DNA of 64,000 nucleotides, from positions 248,001 through 312,000 of the forward strand of contig BTUU01000003.1 of the NCBI GenBank assembly GCA_045863555.1. Reading direction: 5' to 3'. The notes beneath the pieces are model-generated. The model had not been told where the DNA came from. It worked only from the letters and a program-made list of their open reading frames with translations, and ran no database searches. This DNA comes from JACRLV01 sp045863555. GTDB lineage: Bacteria > Planctomycetota > Phycisphaerae > UBA1845 > Fen-1342. Shown piece after piece: positions 49,530 through 59,990 of the stretch. The stretch's first letter is position 1. Each line of letters starts with the position of its first letter. Both the position numbers and the translations under genes were made by a program.

Positions 49530-51962
49530 TCAGTGATTGAACATGAATTCCTTGCTGTTCAGAAGCGCCCAGAACAGATCTTCGAGAATGGGGATCGGGT
49601 CGGCGCCTTCCGTCAGCAATCCGCGGATATTTTCCTGTTCCGCGGCCGTCGGGGCGCGGGTCAGGCACGCCAGGTAGAGGTGTTCGATCACGGCATCGGG
49701 TGATTGGCCCGCTTTGAGCAGCCCGGCCACAAGCTTGCCGTCGCGGATTTTCTGGTGCGTGGTCTCGCCGTTGAGCAGGTGCAGCGCCTGGGAGAGATTC
49801 GGCTCCATGACCACTTCGCAGGTGCAGACGCTCTCACGCTTCGCCCGGCCGAACGTCGTCAGGAAATAGGTCGTCGTATTGCCGTCGGCGATCTGCACGG
49901 CGCGGGCGCCGAGCGGCAGGCCCCTAAATTTGTCCCGCGTGCCGGTCACGCGGCTGATGCTGTCGAGCAGCGATTCCGCGCGGATGCGCCGAACCTCCGC
50001 GTGAGAGAAGTTCCGCACGTCGGCGGAGTTCGTCGGGTTTGCGGTCGTGCTGCGCTGGTAGGCGTTCGAGAGGCAGATATCGCGGACCAGCTTTCGAACG
50101 TCGAAGTCGTAGCCGATCAGGCGATCGGCGAGCGCGTCGAGCAGTGCCTCGTTTGCGGGCGGGTTGCTGACGCGCGCGTCGTCGGCCGGTTCGACGATTC
50201 CCCGGGCGAAGAAATTCGCCCAGACGAAATTCGCCACGTTCTTCGCGAAGATCCGGTTGTCCGGCGAAGTCAGCCAGTCGGCGAGGACTTCGCGCCGGTC
50301 GCGCCCGGCGAGTTCGGGCTGCGGGCCGCCGAGGAATTTCGGAGCCATGAGGCGGCCGCCGACGGGGTGCTTCATATCGCCGCCGCCGCTGTTGAAGATG
50401 ATCGTCTCGCGCGGATCTTCGCCCGGCTTTCGGCCGATTTGTGAAAAAAAGGCCGCGAAGCCGTAGTAGTCATCCATGGTCCAGCGGTCGAACGGGTGGT
50501 TATGGCACTGAGCGCACTGGATTCGCACGCCGAGGAATGCCTGGGCGACGTTTTCCGTGAGCTTGAGGGTGTCCTGCTCAAGCTGGTAGAGATTCGTGGC
50601 GGGGCTGGTGAAAGTGCCGCCGTCGGAAGCGATCAGTTCGCGGACGATCCGGTTGATCGGCACGTTCGCGGCGATGCGCTCCTGGAGCCAGTTGTAGTAG
50701 AGCAGCATCGCCTTGTAGCTGACCTGGTCGGTCGAGCGCAGGCCGAGCCGCTCGGCCCATTTCATGACCCAGATCTCGACAAACTCCTTCTGGGCCAGCA
50801 GCTCATCGACAAGGCGGGCGCGCTTGTCCGGTGAGCCGTCCGCCATGAACTGGCGATAGCGCTCGACCGTCGGGAGGAGACCGGTGATGTCGAGGCTCGC
50901 GCGGCGGAGGAACTCTTCGTCCGTGCAGAGCGGCGAGGGCTGAATTCGCAACTTTCGAAGCTTCGCGTTGATCGCCTCGTCGACGTAGTTGGCCGCCGGG
51001 CCCGTGTCGACGTCATCGGGGGCATCCGCGGGAATGACGATCGCCTGCGTGCCGACCGTGAGCGCATCGAAGCGGGCCATGATCAGCGCCTCGCCGCGCT
51101 CGCCCGCCGTCACACAGCCGAGTTCGCTCACGGTTGCGCTCTGGTCGTTGTTGCTGATGAACACGGTGAGGCGGGTCACGTCGCGATCGCTGCCGTCCGA
51201 GTAGCGGGCGCGGACGACGAGCGGCTGCGCGGTGCCAGTGCCTCGAAGCACAATGTCCTGCGGGAAGACTTCGAGGCCGGTGACGCGCGGAACATCGGCA
51301 GGGTCGGCGGGGGCGGCGTCGCGCAGCCAGTCCATGATCGTCGCGTAGCGCTCGTCGCTCTCCGTGAATCGCTGGCCGCCGGTGTGCGCGACCTTGCCGA
51401 CGGCCTTCGTGAGCAGAAGGCTGTCGCTCGGCCGGGCCAGATTGACCCGTCGGCCCGGAAGTTCGCGGGTCACGCTGACATAGTCCGCGCCGGGATCGAA
51501 ACCGAAAAGCGAAAGGCGAAATCCATCCTGGCCGCGAGCGGAACCGTGACAACTGCCGCTGTTGCATCCGGACTTTGAGAGCGCGGGCAGGACGTCGTTC
51601 CGGAAGCGAATCGGGGCGGCCGTCGCGAAGCCGGTGACGACCAGGGGAATCTGGATGGTCTGGCTGTCCAGTGAGACGATCAACGTCGACTCACCATCGG
51701 CAGCGGGATGGACGGCCCCATCGCGGTATGCCGCGATTGCGGGGTTTGCGATTGAAATGCTCGCGTTGGGAAGTCGGTTCTGCGTGACGCCGGTTGCATC
51801 GACCTGGCGGACGACGAGGGTCTGAAAATCGCGCGGCCCGTCGAGGCGGACGGACGGTGGATAGACTTCGATCCGGGCGGCCGGCCGAGACTGGGCCGGT
51901 GCAGACGCAGCGAGCGTGCACAACAGGAGCGGGACGAACGTGATGCGAAGCCAGGCGATCAT
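49530..51962 (-). CDS. DUF1549/DUF1553 secreted protein (cytochrome c-like motifs)
   Basis: An 810-residue planctomycete family protein. It has a signal peptide (ending ASAPAQ), a beta-sandwich N-terminus, two CxxCH-like sites (GCNSGSCHGSARGQ near 135 and IQCAQCHNHPFDRW near 485), DUF1549 (about 325-530) and DUF1553 (about 580-800). The CxxCH sites could bind heme. Family function is unknown; members are highly multiplied in planctomycetes and occur with sulfatases and PPC proteins. The PPC-domain gene ends 3 nt upstream on the same strand, so they form an operon. Confidence 0.9.
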   Translation of the reverse strand: MIAWLRITFVPLLLCTLAASAPAQSRPAARIEVYPPSVRLDGPRDFQTLVVRQVDATGVTQNRLPNASISIANPAIAAYRDGAVHPAADGESTLIVSLDSQTIQIPLVVTGFATAAPIRFRNDVLPALSKSGCNSGSCHGSARGQDGFRLSLFGFDPGADYVSVTRELPGRRVNLARPSDSLLLTKAVGKVAHTGGQRFTESDERYATIMDWLRDAAPADPADVPRVTGLEVFPQDIVLRGTGTAQPLVVRARYSDGSDRDVTRLTVFISNNDQSATVSELGCVTAGERGEALIMARFDALTVGTQAIVIPADAPDDVDTGPAANYVDEAINAKLRKLRIQPSPLCTDEEFLRRASLDITGLLPTVERYRQFMADGSPDKRARLVDELLAQKEFVEIWVMKWAERLGLRSTDQVSYKAMLLYYNWLQERIAANVPINRIVRELIASDGGTFTSPATNLYQLEQDTLKLTENVAQAFLGVRIQCAQCHNHPFDRWTMDDYYGFAAFFSQIGRKPGEDPRETIIFNSGGGDMKHPVGGRLMAPKFLGGPQPELAGRDRREVLADWLTSPDNRIFAKNVANFVWANFFARGIVEPADDARVSNPPANEALLDALADRLIGYDFDVRKLVRDICLSNAYQRSTTANPTNSADVRNFSHAEVRRIRAESLLDSISRVTGTRDKFRGLPLGARAVQIADGNTTTYFLTTFGRAKRESVCTCEVVMEPNLSQALHLLNGETTHQKIRDGKLVAGLLKAGQSPDAVIEHLYLACLTRAPTAAEQENIRGLLTEGADPIPILEDLFWALLNSKEFMFNH

Positions 51963-51965
51963 GAC

Positions 51966-54497
51966 TCAGGGGCTTCCTTTCGGCGATTCCGGCGCGGGTT
52001 GAGACGCCGGCTGCTTTTCGGTTGCTTCCTTGCGAAGCTGGTCGAGGCGGCTGAGCGGCTTTGGCGGTGCGGGGGCGGATGGCGCTGGGGCCCCCGGGGC
52101 CGGCGCGGCCGCAACCGCGGGCTTCGGAGCGTCGATCCGAAGCACGCCGTTGAACGCGAATCGATGTCGGACGGGCTGGCCGCCTTCGGTTCCGGTTAAT
52201 TCGCAGAACAAGCCGCCGTGCTGACCGGCCGGGGCGTCGTCGGCGGCGGTCAGGTCAAAGATGATCTCGCGGTCTGCCGCGGTGATTTCGCGTGGGGTGG
52301 CGGTTACTTTGGGCGGGAGTCCCAGGAGCGTCACCCCCGCTTTTCCTTCGAACGGACGGGCCGGTTCCAGCTTGCACAGAAGCGTCGTCGGCTTGCCCTG
52401 CTCGGTGGCCGCCATCTGAATCGTCCCGCTGACGAAGGGTTCGGCGACGGTGAGGTCAACGAGTTGCGACGAAACCCACATCTCGCCGCCGCCGACCGAT
52501 GCGACGGCCGATAGAGCGATCTTGTAGGTCCGTGCGGGCGCGTCGCCGGCGGCGTTGAGCGTGTAGGAGGCCTCGGTCTTATCTGCGGGGATCGTGATCG
52601 TCGGATTGGCGCCGACGCCCGGCGGATTCCAGAGCATGCGGGCCGTGACATCGCCTTTGAATCCTTCGGCGCGTTCGACGAGGATCTTCAAATCGATCGA
52701 CCCATTCTTGAGAAGGGGGGCCGCTGGCGCGACGAGCTGGACCTTGAACGGAGCGGCGTCGGTCACCGCGAGTGCGGGCCGACTCACCGCGGTCGTGTAA
52801 TACGGCGTGTCGTTCGGCGGGCCGACAACGAGCGGGAAGTACTGGCTCAGGCGTCCGAGGAGATCACCCCCGTCGCGGGCGAGCCTGCCGCGTATTTCGT
52901 AGAGGCCACCGTCCAGAGGCGCATCGGCCGCGGCTTCGAAGACGACGGGTACATGCTGCAACTCGGGTATGAGGGGAAAAGCCGAGAGCGTGACGCCGAC
53001 GGGGAGCGTCGGGGCTTCGATCGCGATCGGGCCGCCGACGTCGCGGCGATCGACGCGGATCAGCACCGCGAAACGGTTGCCGCGGGGAACGACGATCTCC
53101 TGAAGATACTGCGCTCGACGCGAGTCCACGCGCTCGATCGCGAGTGAGAGGGCGGGGGTGATCGGCGCGACCTCAAGGCGGTACACGAATTCCGGACCGC
53201 CGCGGCCGCGCTGGTCGCGGATCTGGACGACGTACTCGCCGTCCGCTTTCGCGCCGAATCGAAGGACACTGTCGGGACCGACGGCGTCGTCGTTGGAGGC
53301 GGCTCCCTCGCCTGCGGCGTTCGCCACCGTGATGACGGAGTCGAGCGGCGAACGAATCCGCCGCGCGATCACGCGGATCTCAAGCTGCTGATCTTTCCTC
53401 GCGCTGAACCGCCACGTATCTGTCTGACCCGGCTCACCGATCACGCCCGCGAAGGCGATCGGGGACGCCGGCGGCGCAGTCGGCAGCGGTTGTGTCGCGG
53501 CCGGCTGCGACGCGGGGTCCGCCGGGGCGGATGCGGGCGATGCTGGCGGTACTGTCGGAGGCGGGGGGACGCCTTCGACGAGTTGGGACATCGGGGAAAT
53601 CCAGAGCCAGACCGGTGATGGCGTGGTCGAACCGCCGTCGTCCAGCCAGAGCGGCCAGAGTCCGGCCGCGTCGGCCGGAATGGTCACCGATTTTCCGATC
53701 GCGCCTTTCGGGTCACCGAGCAGCGTGAGGGGCAGCGTTTCGCCCGACTGCGCACCCGGGGGAAACGCGACGATCGGGCGCGGCGCGCCGGTCACGTGCA
53801 GGCGATAGGCGAAGTTGTCTCCACCGCCGTAGGAAGCTTCGCGCACGGCGACCACATAGGTTCCATCGGAAGGCGCAATCGCGGCCGCGACGCTGTCCTG
53901 GAGAAGGAGCGAGGAGTCGTCACACGTGGCGAGTTCGAACCGTCGGCTGTCGAGAATGGCGATCGACGGGTCGAACATGGCCCGGCCGAGGCGCATGGCT
54001 TCGATTTCGGCGACGATCCGGTCGCCGGCTTTGAGGTCGACCGCGTAATAGTCGATGTCCTCGCTCGTGACGGTTCCGGCGATGGTTGAATCGAGCGCGA
54101 CCTTCTGCGGGGCGGCGAAGTCGCTGTTCGGCTCGACTTCGTCGACGCAGGGCAACGCGCCGACGAACACGGTGCGCAACTCGGTCAGGCCGCCGGAGGT
54201 GCGCAACCGGAGCGCATGTTCGCCAAGCGGACAATCCGGGGCGATGGTGCAATCGGCGATGACGTTCTCGGCGTTCTCGGCGGTCAGCGCCGTGACCGCG
54301 ATCCCGGGTTGATAGAAGATGATGGCCTGGGGGCTCGTCAGTCGCGCGCCGACGAGCCGTAGTTTTGCAGAGACGCCACGCTGGACGCCGGTCGGGTTGA
54401 TCGTCCGCAAGTCCGGCGAGCCGTCACCGGCGGCGGCGCTGAAGTTCGTCGCGGCGACGAGAATGATGCCAAGAATCATGCGGGCCGACATTTTCAT
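51966..54497 (-). CDS. Secreted PPC-domain protein paired with the DUF1549 gene
   Basis: About 843 residues, with a signal peptide (MILGIILVAATNFSAAAG) and several bacterial pre-peptidase C-terminal (PPC) type beta domains. The first shows EVEPNSDFAAPQKV and IDYYAVDLKAGDRIVAEIEA; later ones show DTWRFSARKDQQLEIRVIAR. The C-terminus is Pro/Ala-rich low complexity (about 790-843). Planctomycetes usually carry this protein type directly before a DUF1549/DUF1553 gene, as here, so the two probably work together at the cell surface. No catalytic residues are seen. The ATG at 54495-54497 has GGGGGGAT upstream. Confidence 0.85.
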   Translation of the reverse strand: MKMSARMILGIILVAATNFSAAAGDGSPDLRTINPTGVQRGVSAKLRLVGARLTSPQAIIFYQPGIAVTALTAENAENVIADCTIAPDCPLGEHALRLRTSGGLTELRTVFVGALPCVDEVEPNSDFAAPQKVALDSTIAGTVTSEDIDYYAVDLKAGDRIVAEIEAMRLGRAMFDPSIAILDSRRFELATCDDSSLLLQDSVAAAIAPSDGTYVVAVREASYGGGDNFAYRLHVTGAPRPIVAFPPGAQSGETLPLTLLGDPKGAIGKSVTIPADAAGLWPLWLDDGGSTTPSPVWLWISPMSQLVEGVPPPPTVPPASPASAPADPASQPAATQPLPTAPPASPIAFAGVIGEPGQTDTWRFSARKDQQLEIRVIARRIRSPLDSVITVANAAGEGAASNDDAVGPDSVLRFGAKADGEYVVQIRDQRGRGGPEFVYRLEVAPITPALSLAIERVDSRRAQYLQEIVVPRGNRFAVLIRVDRRDVGGPIAIEAPTLPVGVTLSAFPLIPELQHVPVVFEAAADAPLDGGLYEIRGRLARDGGDLLGRLSQYFPLVVGPPNDTPYYTTAVSRPALAVTDAAPFKVQLVAPAAPLLKNGSIDLKILVERAEGFKGDVTARMLWNPPGVGANPTITIPADKTEASYTLNAAGDAPARTYKIALSAVASVGGGEMWVSSQLVDLTVAEPFVSGTIQMAATEQGKPTTLLCKLEPARPFEGKAGVTLLGLPPKVTATPREITAADREIIFDLTAADDAPAGQHGGLFCELTGTEGGQPVRHRFAFNGVLRIDAPKPAVAAAPAPGAPAPSAPAPPKPLSRLDQLRKEATEKQPASQPAPESPKGSP

Positions 54498-54621
54498 CGG
54501 GCCGATCCCCCCGAATTGGAGCACACAGGCCTCATCATTATCTCAAAACGGGCAGGCCGCCACAATCGACGAAAGGGGCGGATTGGCGATCGGCGACGGT
54601 GCGCGTTAGAAGAACAGGGCC

Positions 54622-56793
54622 ATGGACCACCGACCAGGACAGATCGCGGAAGCGGGTTTCGATGCGGCAACGCACCGCAGCTACGAAGGGCTTTTCACCC
54701 AGGGCAGCGGGTACCTGCACGTTCGCGGATCGCTCGAAGAACCGCTGGAGGGCTCGCCGCAAAACGCCGAATACACGCGGCTTCCGGCCAACGTCACGAG
54801 CGAGCGGTTTCGACCCGGGCCATCAAAATGGGGCACGTATGTGCCGGGCATTTTCGGACGTCATCCGCTCTTGAACAACGAGATGATCAACCTGCCGTAC
54901 TTCTGGTGGACGCGCGTCTGGATCGACGGCCGGCCGGTCGGCGCGCGAGCGCCCGAACTCGTGCGGCAGGAGCGACGACTGGACCTGGCGACTGGCGTAC
55001 TCACGCGCGAGATCGTGTGGCGCGGGGGGCCGCATCACACGCTCGCGACCGTGCGGTTTGAACGGTTCATCAGCATGCCGGAGCCGCACCTGGCGATGCA
55101 GCGGATCACGATTGAAGCCGGTGGACAGATCGAGATCCGGATCGACTGCCGGATTGATGCCGACGTGCGGACGAACGGGTACGCGCACTTCAAAGTTCCG
55201 GAAGTCGTCGCTGCCGAGCACGAACTGCGATGCGAGCTGGAGACCGACGCGGGCGATGCAGTGAACATTCACTCGCACGTTCGAGCCCGCTCGCCGATTC
55301 TGGCGAAGGATGGCGAGATTTCCACCGCCGCGCGGGTCGAACCGGACCGGCCGTTCGTGCTCGAACGCCGCACGGCCGTGACGACCTCACGCGATCTGTT
55401 GCGGCGGACGACGGGGCAGGTTCTGAGCTCAGTTGCGAAGAAGGACTTCGAGCGAATTCTCGGCGAGCATGAGGCGGCCTGGAAGGAACGCTGGCGGCGG
55501 TCGGCGATCGTGATCGAGGGCGACGACGAGTCGCAGCGGGCCGTGGACGTGTCGATTCATCACCTGCTGCGGTGCCACGTACCGGGCGATTCGCGCGTGG
55601 CGATCGACGCAAAAGGCTACGCAGGCGAGGCGTACTGGGGACGGTTCTTCTGGGATACGGAGATGTACCTGCTTCCGTTCTACCTGTACACGGATCCCGG
55701 GCGGGCGCGGACGCTGGTTGATTTTCGCGTGCAGTCGCTGGAGGGGGCGCGGCGGAATGCACGGCGCTATGGCTACTCGGGCGCGCGATATGCATGGGAG
55801 TCCGACGCGGCCGGGGACGAGTGCTGTCCGAACTGGCAGTACTCGGATCATGAGGTGCATGTAACGGCGGACGTTGCGTACGGGCTGGCGCACTATGCCG
55901 CGGCGACGGGCGATGCGGAGTATCTCCGCGGTCCGGCGGCGGCCGTGCTGGTCGAGACGGCGCGGTACTGGATGGAGCGGATCGATCGCCGCGACGGCTG
56001 GGCGGTGCTGCTGGGCGTGATGGGTCCGGATGAGTACACGCCGATCTCGGACAACAACGCGTTCACGAACCGGATGGTGCGTTTTGCGCTGGAGGCGGCT
56101 GCGGAGCATGGCGCGGCGGCGGGGGCAGGCGCGGACGAGGTCGCGGCGTGGCGACGCGTCGCGCGTGAACTGCCGATCCCGCGCGCGGCGGACGGCGATC
56201 TCGTGCTGCAATGCGAGGGATTTGAACGGCTGGCCGAGCCGCGATTTGACGAATTCTGGAAGGACCGCGAGAGGACATTCGCCGCGCAGGTTTCGCAGGA
56301 GCGGCTCTATCGGTCGAAGTGTCTGAAGCAGGCGGACGTGCTGATGCTGATGGCCCTGTTTCCGCACGAGTTCAGCGATGATGAGGTGCGGGCGGCGTGG
56401 GATTACTACCTGCCGTACACGACGCACGATTCGTCGCTGTCGACGGGGGTGCATTGCCTGATCGCCGCCAGGTTGGGGCTGGACGACCAGGCATGGGAGT
56501 TCTGGAAGCGCGGGGCGTTCCTGGACCTCGATACCGACGGTGGCGGGGCGGCTGAGGGGATCCACATCGCGGCGGCCGGCGCGGTGTGGCAGATGATCGT
56601 GTTCGGATTTGCGGGCGTGCGGACGGTGCTGCAAACGGCCTCGGCAGTTGTCGATGATGCGGCGACGCCCGTGCTCAACCCGCGCCTGCCGCGGGAGTGG
56701 CGAAGTGTGTCACTTCCACTCCAGTGGCGCGGGATTCGATACAACGTCGAGATTTCGCACGCCGAAGCGCGGATCAGGCCGGCGGAGTCATGA
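54622..56793 (+). CDS. Glycoside hydrolase family 65 (disaccharide phosphorylase-like)
   Basis: A 723-residue cytoplasmic protein without signal peptide. GH65 enzymes such as kojibiose, trehalose or maltose phosphorylase cleave alpha-glucosides with phosphate. The domain order fits: beta-sandwich N-terminus (1-270), linker, then an (alpha/alpha)6 barrel from about 310 with FFWDTEMYLLPFY. The general acid is Glu471 in GVMGPDEYTP, the position of GPDEYH in the family, with Thr for His. DNNAFTNRM follows. The last 70 residues are the beta C-terminal domain. The stop overlaps the convergent PrsW gene by 6 nt. The exact substrate cannot be assigned. Confidence 0.88.
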   Translation: MDHRPGQIAEAGFDAATHRSYEGLFTQGSGYLHVRGSLEEPLEGSPQNAEYTRLPANVTSERFRPGPSKWGTYVPGIFGRHPLLNNEMINLPYFWWTRVWIDGRPVGARAPELVRQERRLDLATGVLTREIVWRGGPHHTLATVRFERFISMPEPHLAMQRITIEAGGQIEIRIDCRIDADVRTNGYAHFKVPEVVAAEHELRCELETDAGDAVNIHSHVRARSPILAKDGEISTAARVEPDRPFVLERRTAVTTSRDLLRRTTGQVLSSVAKKDFERILGEHEAAWKERWRRSAIVIEGDDESQRAVDVSIHHLLRCHVPGDSRVAIDAKGYAGEAYWGRFFWDTEMYLLPFYLYTDPGRARTLVDFRVQSLEGARRNARRYGYSGARYAWESDAAGDECCPNWQYSDHEVHVTADVAYGLAHYAAATGDAEYLRGPAAAVLVETARYWMERIDRRDGWAVLLGVMGPDEYTPISDNNAFTNRMVRFALEAAAEHGAAAGAGADEVAAWRRVARELPIPRAADGDLVLQCEGFERLAEPRFDEFWKDRERTFAAQVSQERLYRSKCLKQADVLMLMALFPHEFSDDEVRAAWDYYLPYTTHDSSLSTGVHCLIAARLGLDDQAWEFWKRGAFLDLDTDGGGAAEGIHIAAAGAVWQMIVFGFAGVRTVLQTASAVVDDAATPVLNPRLPREWRSVSLPLQWRGIRYNVEISHAEARIRPAES

Positions 56794-57531
56794 CTTGTGC
56801 GATTTGAGCGGCCGGGCGAAGTGGACTTTCGAGTACTGCGCGCCGGTCACGACCAGCATGCGGAACGCGACGAGACCCGTCACCATGAGGACGACGGCCA
56901 CGGGCGCGGCGTAGTTTTCGTCGGCACTGGGCCGTAGCGAGTTGTAGTCCCATGCGAAATGGAGCGCCAGTGTCAGGACGACGCACGCGGCAAACGCGGC
57001 CGCGAATCGTGACCTGCTGATCGGCGGGCGAATCAGCAGCAGGCCGAGCGGGAAGCTGATAATGCCGCCGAAGACGAGATGCCCGGCCATGCGGACCAGG
57101 CCGTTGCACGCGGACTGCATCGCGAACGTCCCATCCGACCAGAAGTGGATCGATTCTTCGATCGCCATGCCGAGGCCGACGTACGTGCCGTAGATGAGCC
57201 CGTCGAGCGGGTCCTGAAACCAGCGGCGGGCGGCCAGTGCGAGCACGGCCACGGCCGCGAGTTTCAGCAGGTCCTCACAGACGGCTGCCGCGATCGGCAG
57301 CGCGACATACCAGTCGAAACGCCGCGCGAGCAGGTCGGCGATCACCGCCTCGGGATGCGCAACGAGCCAGCCCGCGCCGGCTCCAACCGCGACGGCAAGG
57401 AGGATGAGCGGGATCGGTTCGGGGTCGAAGAGGTCGTAGCGATAGACAATCCAGGCGAACATAAGCGCGCAGCCGGCGAATGCGAGGGCTTCGGCGAGCA
57501 TGGCGGGAATGGCAATCCGCACGCGGGGCAT
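56788..57531 (-). CDS. PrsW family intramembrane metalloprotease
   Basis: A 247-residue polytopic protein with the PrsW motifs: VCEDLLKL and MAIEESIHF for the glutamates, and LVRMAGHLVFGGIISF for the histidine in a later helix. In Bacillus, PrsW starts cleavage of an anti-sigma factor; this family member has an unknown target. Seven hydrophobic segments fill the length. Its stop overlaps the GH65 stop by 6 nt tail-to-tail, and the divergent upstream neighbour is the Kelch protein gene. An ECF sigma/anchored-partner pair exists 10 kb away, but linking them would be speculation. Confidence 0.85.
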   Translation of the reverse strand: MPRVRIAIPAMLAEALAFAGCALMFAWIVYRYDLFDPEPIPLILLAVAVGAGAGWLVAHPEAVIADLLARRFDWYVALPIAAAVCEDLLKLAAVAVLALAARRWFQDPLDGLIYGTYVGLGMAIEESIHFWSDGTFAMQSACNGLVRMAGHLVFGGIISFPLGLLLIRPPISRSRFAAAFAACVVLTLALHFAWDYNSLRPSADENYAAPVAVVLMVTGLVAFRMLVVTGAQYSKVHFARPLKSHKS

Positions 57532-57722
57532 CGCCCAACGGCGGCTGCGATAGCGTCATCGGCTCGCTTGGCACCATCTGATGTACATCCGAACCGCCGC
57601 GCGACCTTTCGAAGCCGAAGCGAGTCACCGCTATCACGGCTCCTTTTGCCGAATAAATTATCCCTTGCAGGTGACGCAGATGGGCCGGTATCTTCGGGAC
57701 TCGAGACGATCGGAGGTGTGGC

Positions 57723-59714
57723 TTGTCTAAGTCCGGATTGTGGTCTGCGGGGATTCTCGGTCGACCGCGCCTAAACGCCGGGCCGACGTTCGTTATTCTC
57801 GGCCTCCTCGTTCTCCTGATCGCTGCCGACTGTACGGCTCAGGCCACTGAAGAAGTCTGGCGACCCGTGACCGTGGGCGCACGGATGGACGCTGCAATGG
57901 TCTACGATAACCACCGAGGTCGGACCGTCCTGTTCGGCGGCGATATTGCACTTTTCTTAGCTCACACATGGGAATGGGACGGGGAATCGTGGCTCTACCG
58001 GCGCGTCGCAGGGCCTGAAAGCCGGACCGGACATGCGCTCGCATTCGACTCAAATCGACGCCGCGTGGTCCTCTTTGGGGGGATGAGAAGTAACCCCTCG
58101 GCATTCCTAGGCGACACCTGGGAGTGGGATGGAGCGGAGTGGTACCTTCGCGCGACCACCGGACCAGGTCCCCGCCGGGCGCACGCAATGGCCTTCGATA
58201 GCGTGCGGGGGAAGGTTCTTCTTTTTGGCGGTCTGGATGGACTACAGTCGCTCGGGGACACATGGGAATGGGATGGTGAGAGCTGGACTCAGCGTTCGGT
58301 TACTGGCCCCTCGGGACGCTATGGGCATGCAATGGCCGAGGATACTTTCCGAGGCAGAATCGTCCTCTTCGGTCCGTCTGCCGACACATGGGAATGGAAT
58401 GGCGACGCATGGGAACGAGTCGCTACAGCTGGACCGGCCGCCAGAACTGAACATAGCCTCGTCTTTGATCCCGTTCGATCGCGCGTAGTGCTATTCGGAG
58501 GCCGTGGATCGACGACGTTCGGCGATACTTGGGAATGGGACGGCGAGAGCTGGACTCAGCTCCAGGTCAGCGGCCCCGGCGAACGCTCTGGACACGCCGC
58601 TGCGTTCGATGCGCAGACAGGGGCAGTGACGATCGTCGGTGGGCAGATGTCTCCATTCTACCGCGGCGATACTTGGGCGTTGACGAGTGAGGGGTGGTCG
58701 CTTCGCACGCCCGGAGAGCCGCCGAACGGCGGTCCCGGGTTGGCCATGGTCTACGATTCAGCGCGGGACCGCGTCGTGCTGTTCAGGACGATCCCGGGGT
58801 ACGGCATCCCTGAGACCTGGGAGTGGGACGGGGCTCACTGGCTATTTCGAGACGTGGTCATGCCGGCGCCCCGGATGAACCATGCGATGGTATATGACAC
58901 TACCCGGGGTCGAGTTGTGCTCTATGGTGGCAGCGGAAGTGACGGAACGCTTCGTGATACGTGGGAATGGGACGGAGTGACGTGGACGCAGCGTACAACC
59001 GAAGGGCCCGCATGGCGCTCTTCGCACGCCATGGCCTTCGATAGCCACCGAGGCCGCACGGTTCTCTACGGCGGAGCGCTGTCTGACCGTTCAACCTGGG
59101 AATGGGATGGTGATATTTGGACGCGCAGATCGACGATTGGTCCGTCGAGTTACCTCGGCAACGCAATGGCGTACGATGAAAGAAATGCCGTCACGGTGAT
59201 GTATACGGCGGCGGGTGAAACATGGCGTTGGGACGGGAGTTCGTGGACGCAGGCGGCTATTGGCGGGCCGCCCGCACGATCTTACGCGCCGCTTGTGTAT
59301 GATTCAGGGCGTAACCGAATCCTCCTACTAGGCGGAGGTGTGTACCAAGGGCCGGTCTACGGGGATGCGTGGGAATGGAACGGCGCATCCTGGAGGGAGC
59401 TTGAAGCGGCGGATGCGGTACCGCGATGGGGGCACGCCGCAGCATATGACGGACTACGCGACCGGACAATTATTTTTGGCGGGGCTTCCACCAGAGTTGG
59501 ATCGCCAGAGTATCTTTCAAACACGTGGGAGTTCGTTACTCGTTGCACGAGCGACCTGAACGGAGACCGCTTCGTCGCGCTGGACGACCTGACCTTGTTG
59601 CTGAGCAACTTCGGATGTGCCGAAGACTGCGCGTACGACTTGGATCACGACGGCGATACGGATTTGGCGGATTTATCGCTTTTACTTGCGGACTTCGGCG
59701 AGGAGTGCGGGTAA
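57723..59714 (+). CDS. Secreted Kelch-repeat protein with dockerin-like tail
   Basis: A 663-residue protein. A signal sequence (VILGLLVLLIAADCTA) is followed by about eleven Kelch-type units of about 50 residues, each with an H-x-x-x-F/Y-D-S motif, VVLFGG and GDTWEWDGESW. The C-terminus has paired EF-hand-like loops (DLNGDRFVALDDL and DLDHDGDTDLADL), a dockerin-like module shared with the subtilase at 5.9 kb. The start is TTG at 57723, chosen because CGGAGG lies 6 nt upstream; no ATG fits. Role: probably carbohydrate or protein binding at the cell surface. The nucleotide repeats follow the protein repeats. Confidence 0.88.
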   Translation: MSKSGLWSAGILGRPRLNAGPTFVILGLLVLLIAADCTAQATEEVWRPVTVGARMDAAMVYDNHRGRTVLFGGDIALFLAHTWEWDGESWLYRRVAGPESRTGHALAFDSNRRRVVLFGGMRSNPSAFLGDTWEWDGAEWYLRATTGPGPRRAHAMAFDSVRGKVLLFGGLDGLQSLGDTWEWDGESWTQRSVTGPSGRYGHAMAEDTFRGRIVLFGPSADTWEWNGDAWERVATAGPAARTEHSLVFDPVRSRVVLFGGRGSTTFGDTWEWDGESWTQLQVSGPGERSGHAAAFDAQTGAVTIVGGQMSPFYRGDTWALTSEGWSLRTPGEPPNGGPGLAMVYDSARDRVVLFRTIPGYGIPETWEWDGAHWLFRDVVMPAPRMNHAMVYDTTRGRVVLYGGSGSDGTLRDTWEWDGVTWTQRTTEGPAWRSSHAMAFDSHRGRTVLYGGALSDRSTWEWDGDIWTRRSTIGPSSYLGNAMAYDERNAVTVMYTAAGETWRWDGSSWTQAAIGGPPARSYAPLVYDSGRNRILLLGGGVYQGPVYGDAWEWNGASWRELEAADAVPRWGHAAAYDGLRDRTIIFGGASTRVGSPEYLSNTWEFVTRCTSDLNGDRFVALDDLTLLLSNFGCAEDCAYDLDHDGDTDLADLSLLLADFGEECG

Positions 59715-59990
59715 GGCGGCGGCTCGAGATTCGCTGATGCCAGAGCGACGGGTGGGCGTCAGTTTTACGCGCGGGGGCGCAGTGACGACACCCGCAAGCC
59801 GCGCCAAATCGCCGAAAGTCTCGACAGAAACCGCCAACCGCGGCACCGCCGCTCCCGCAACGCTCATCCTGCGTAAGAATTCACTTCGCTATGCAGCATG
59901 CTCAACTGCACCACATTCGGCCGTCGCCGCGAATCGCCCGACCGTGCGCTCGCCACGGAGCCAACCGCCTGTCACGCGAAGTTCCGATAA

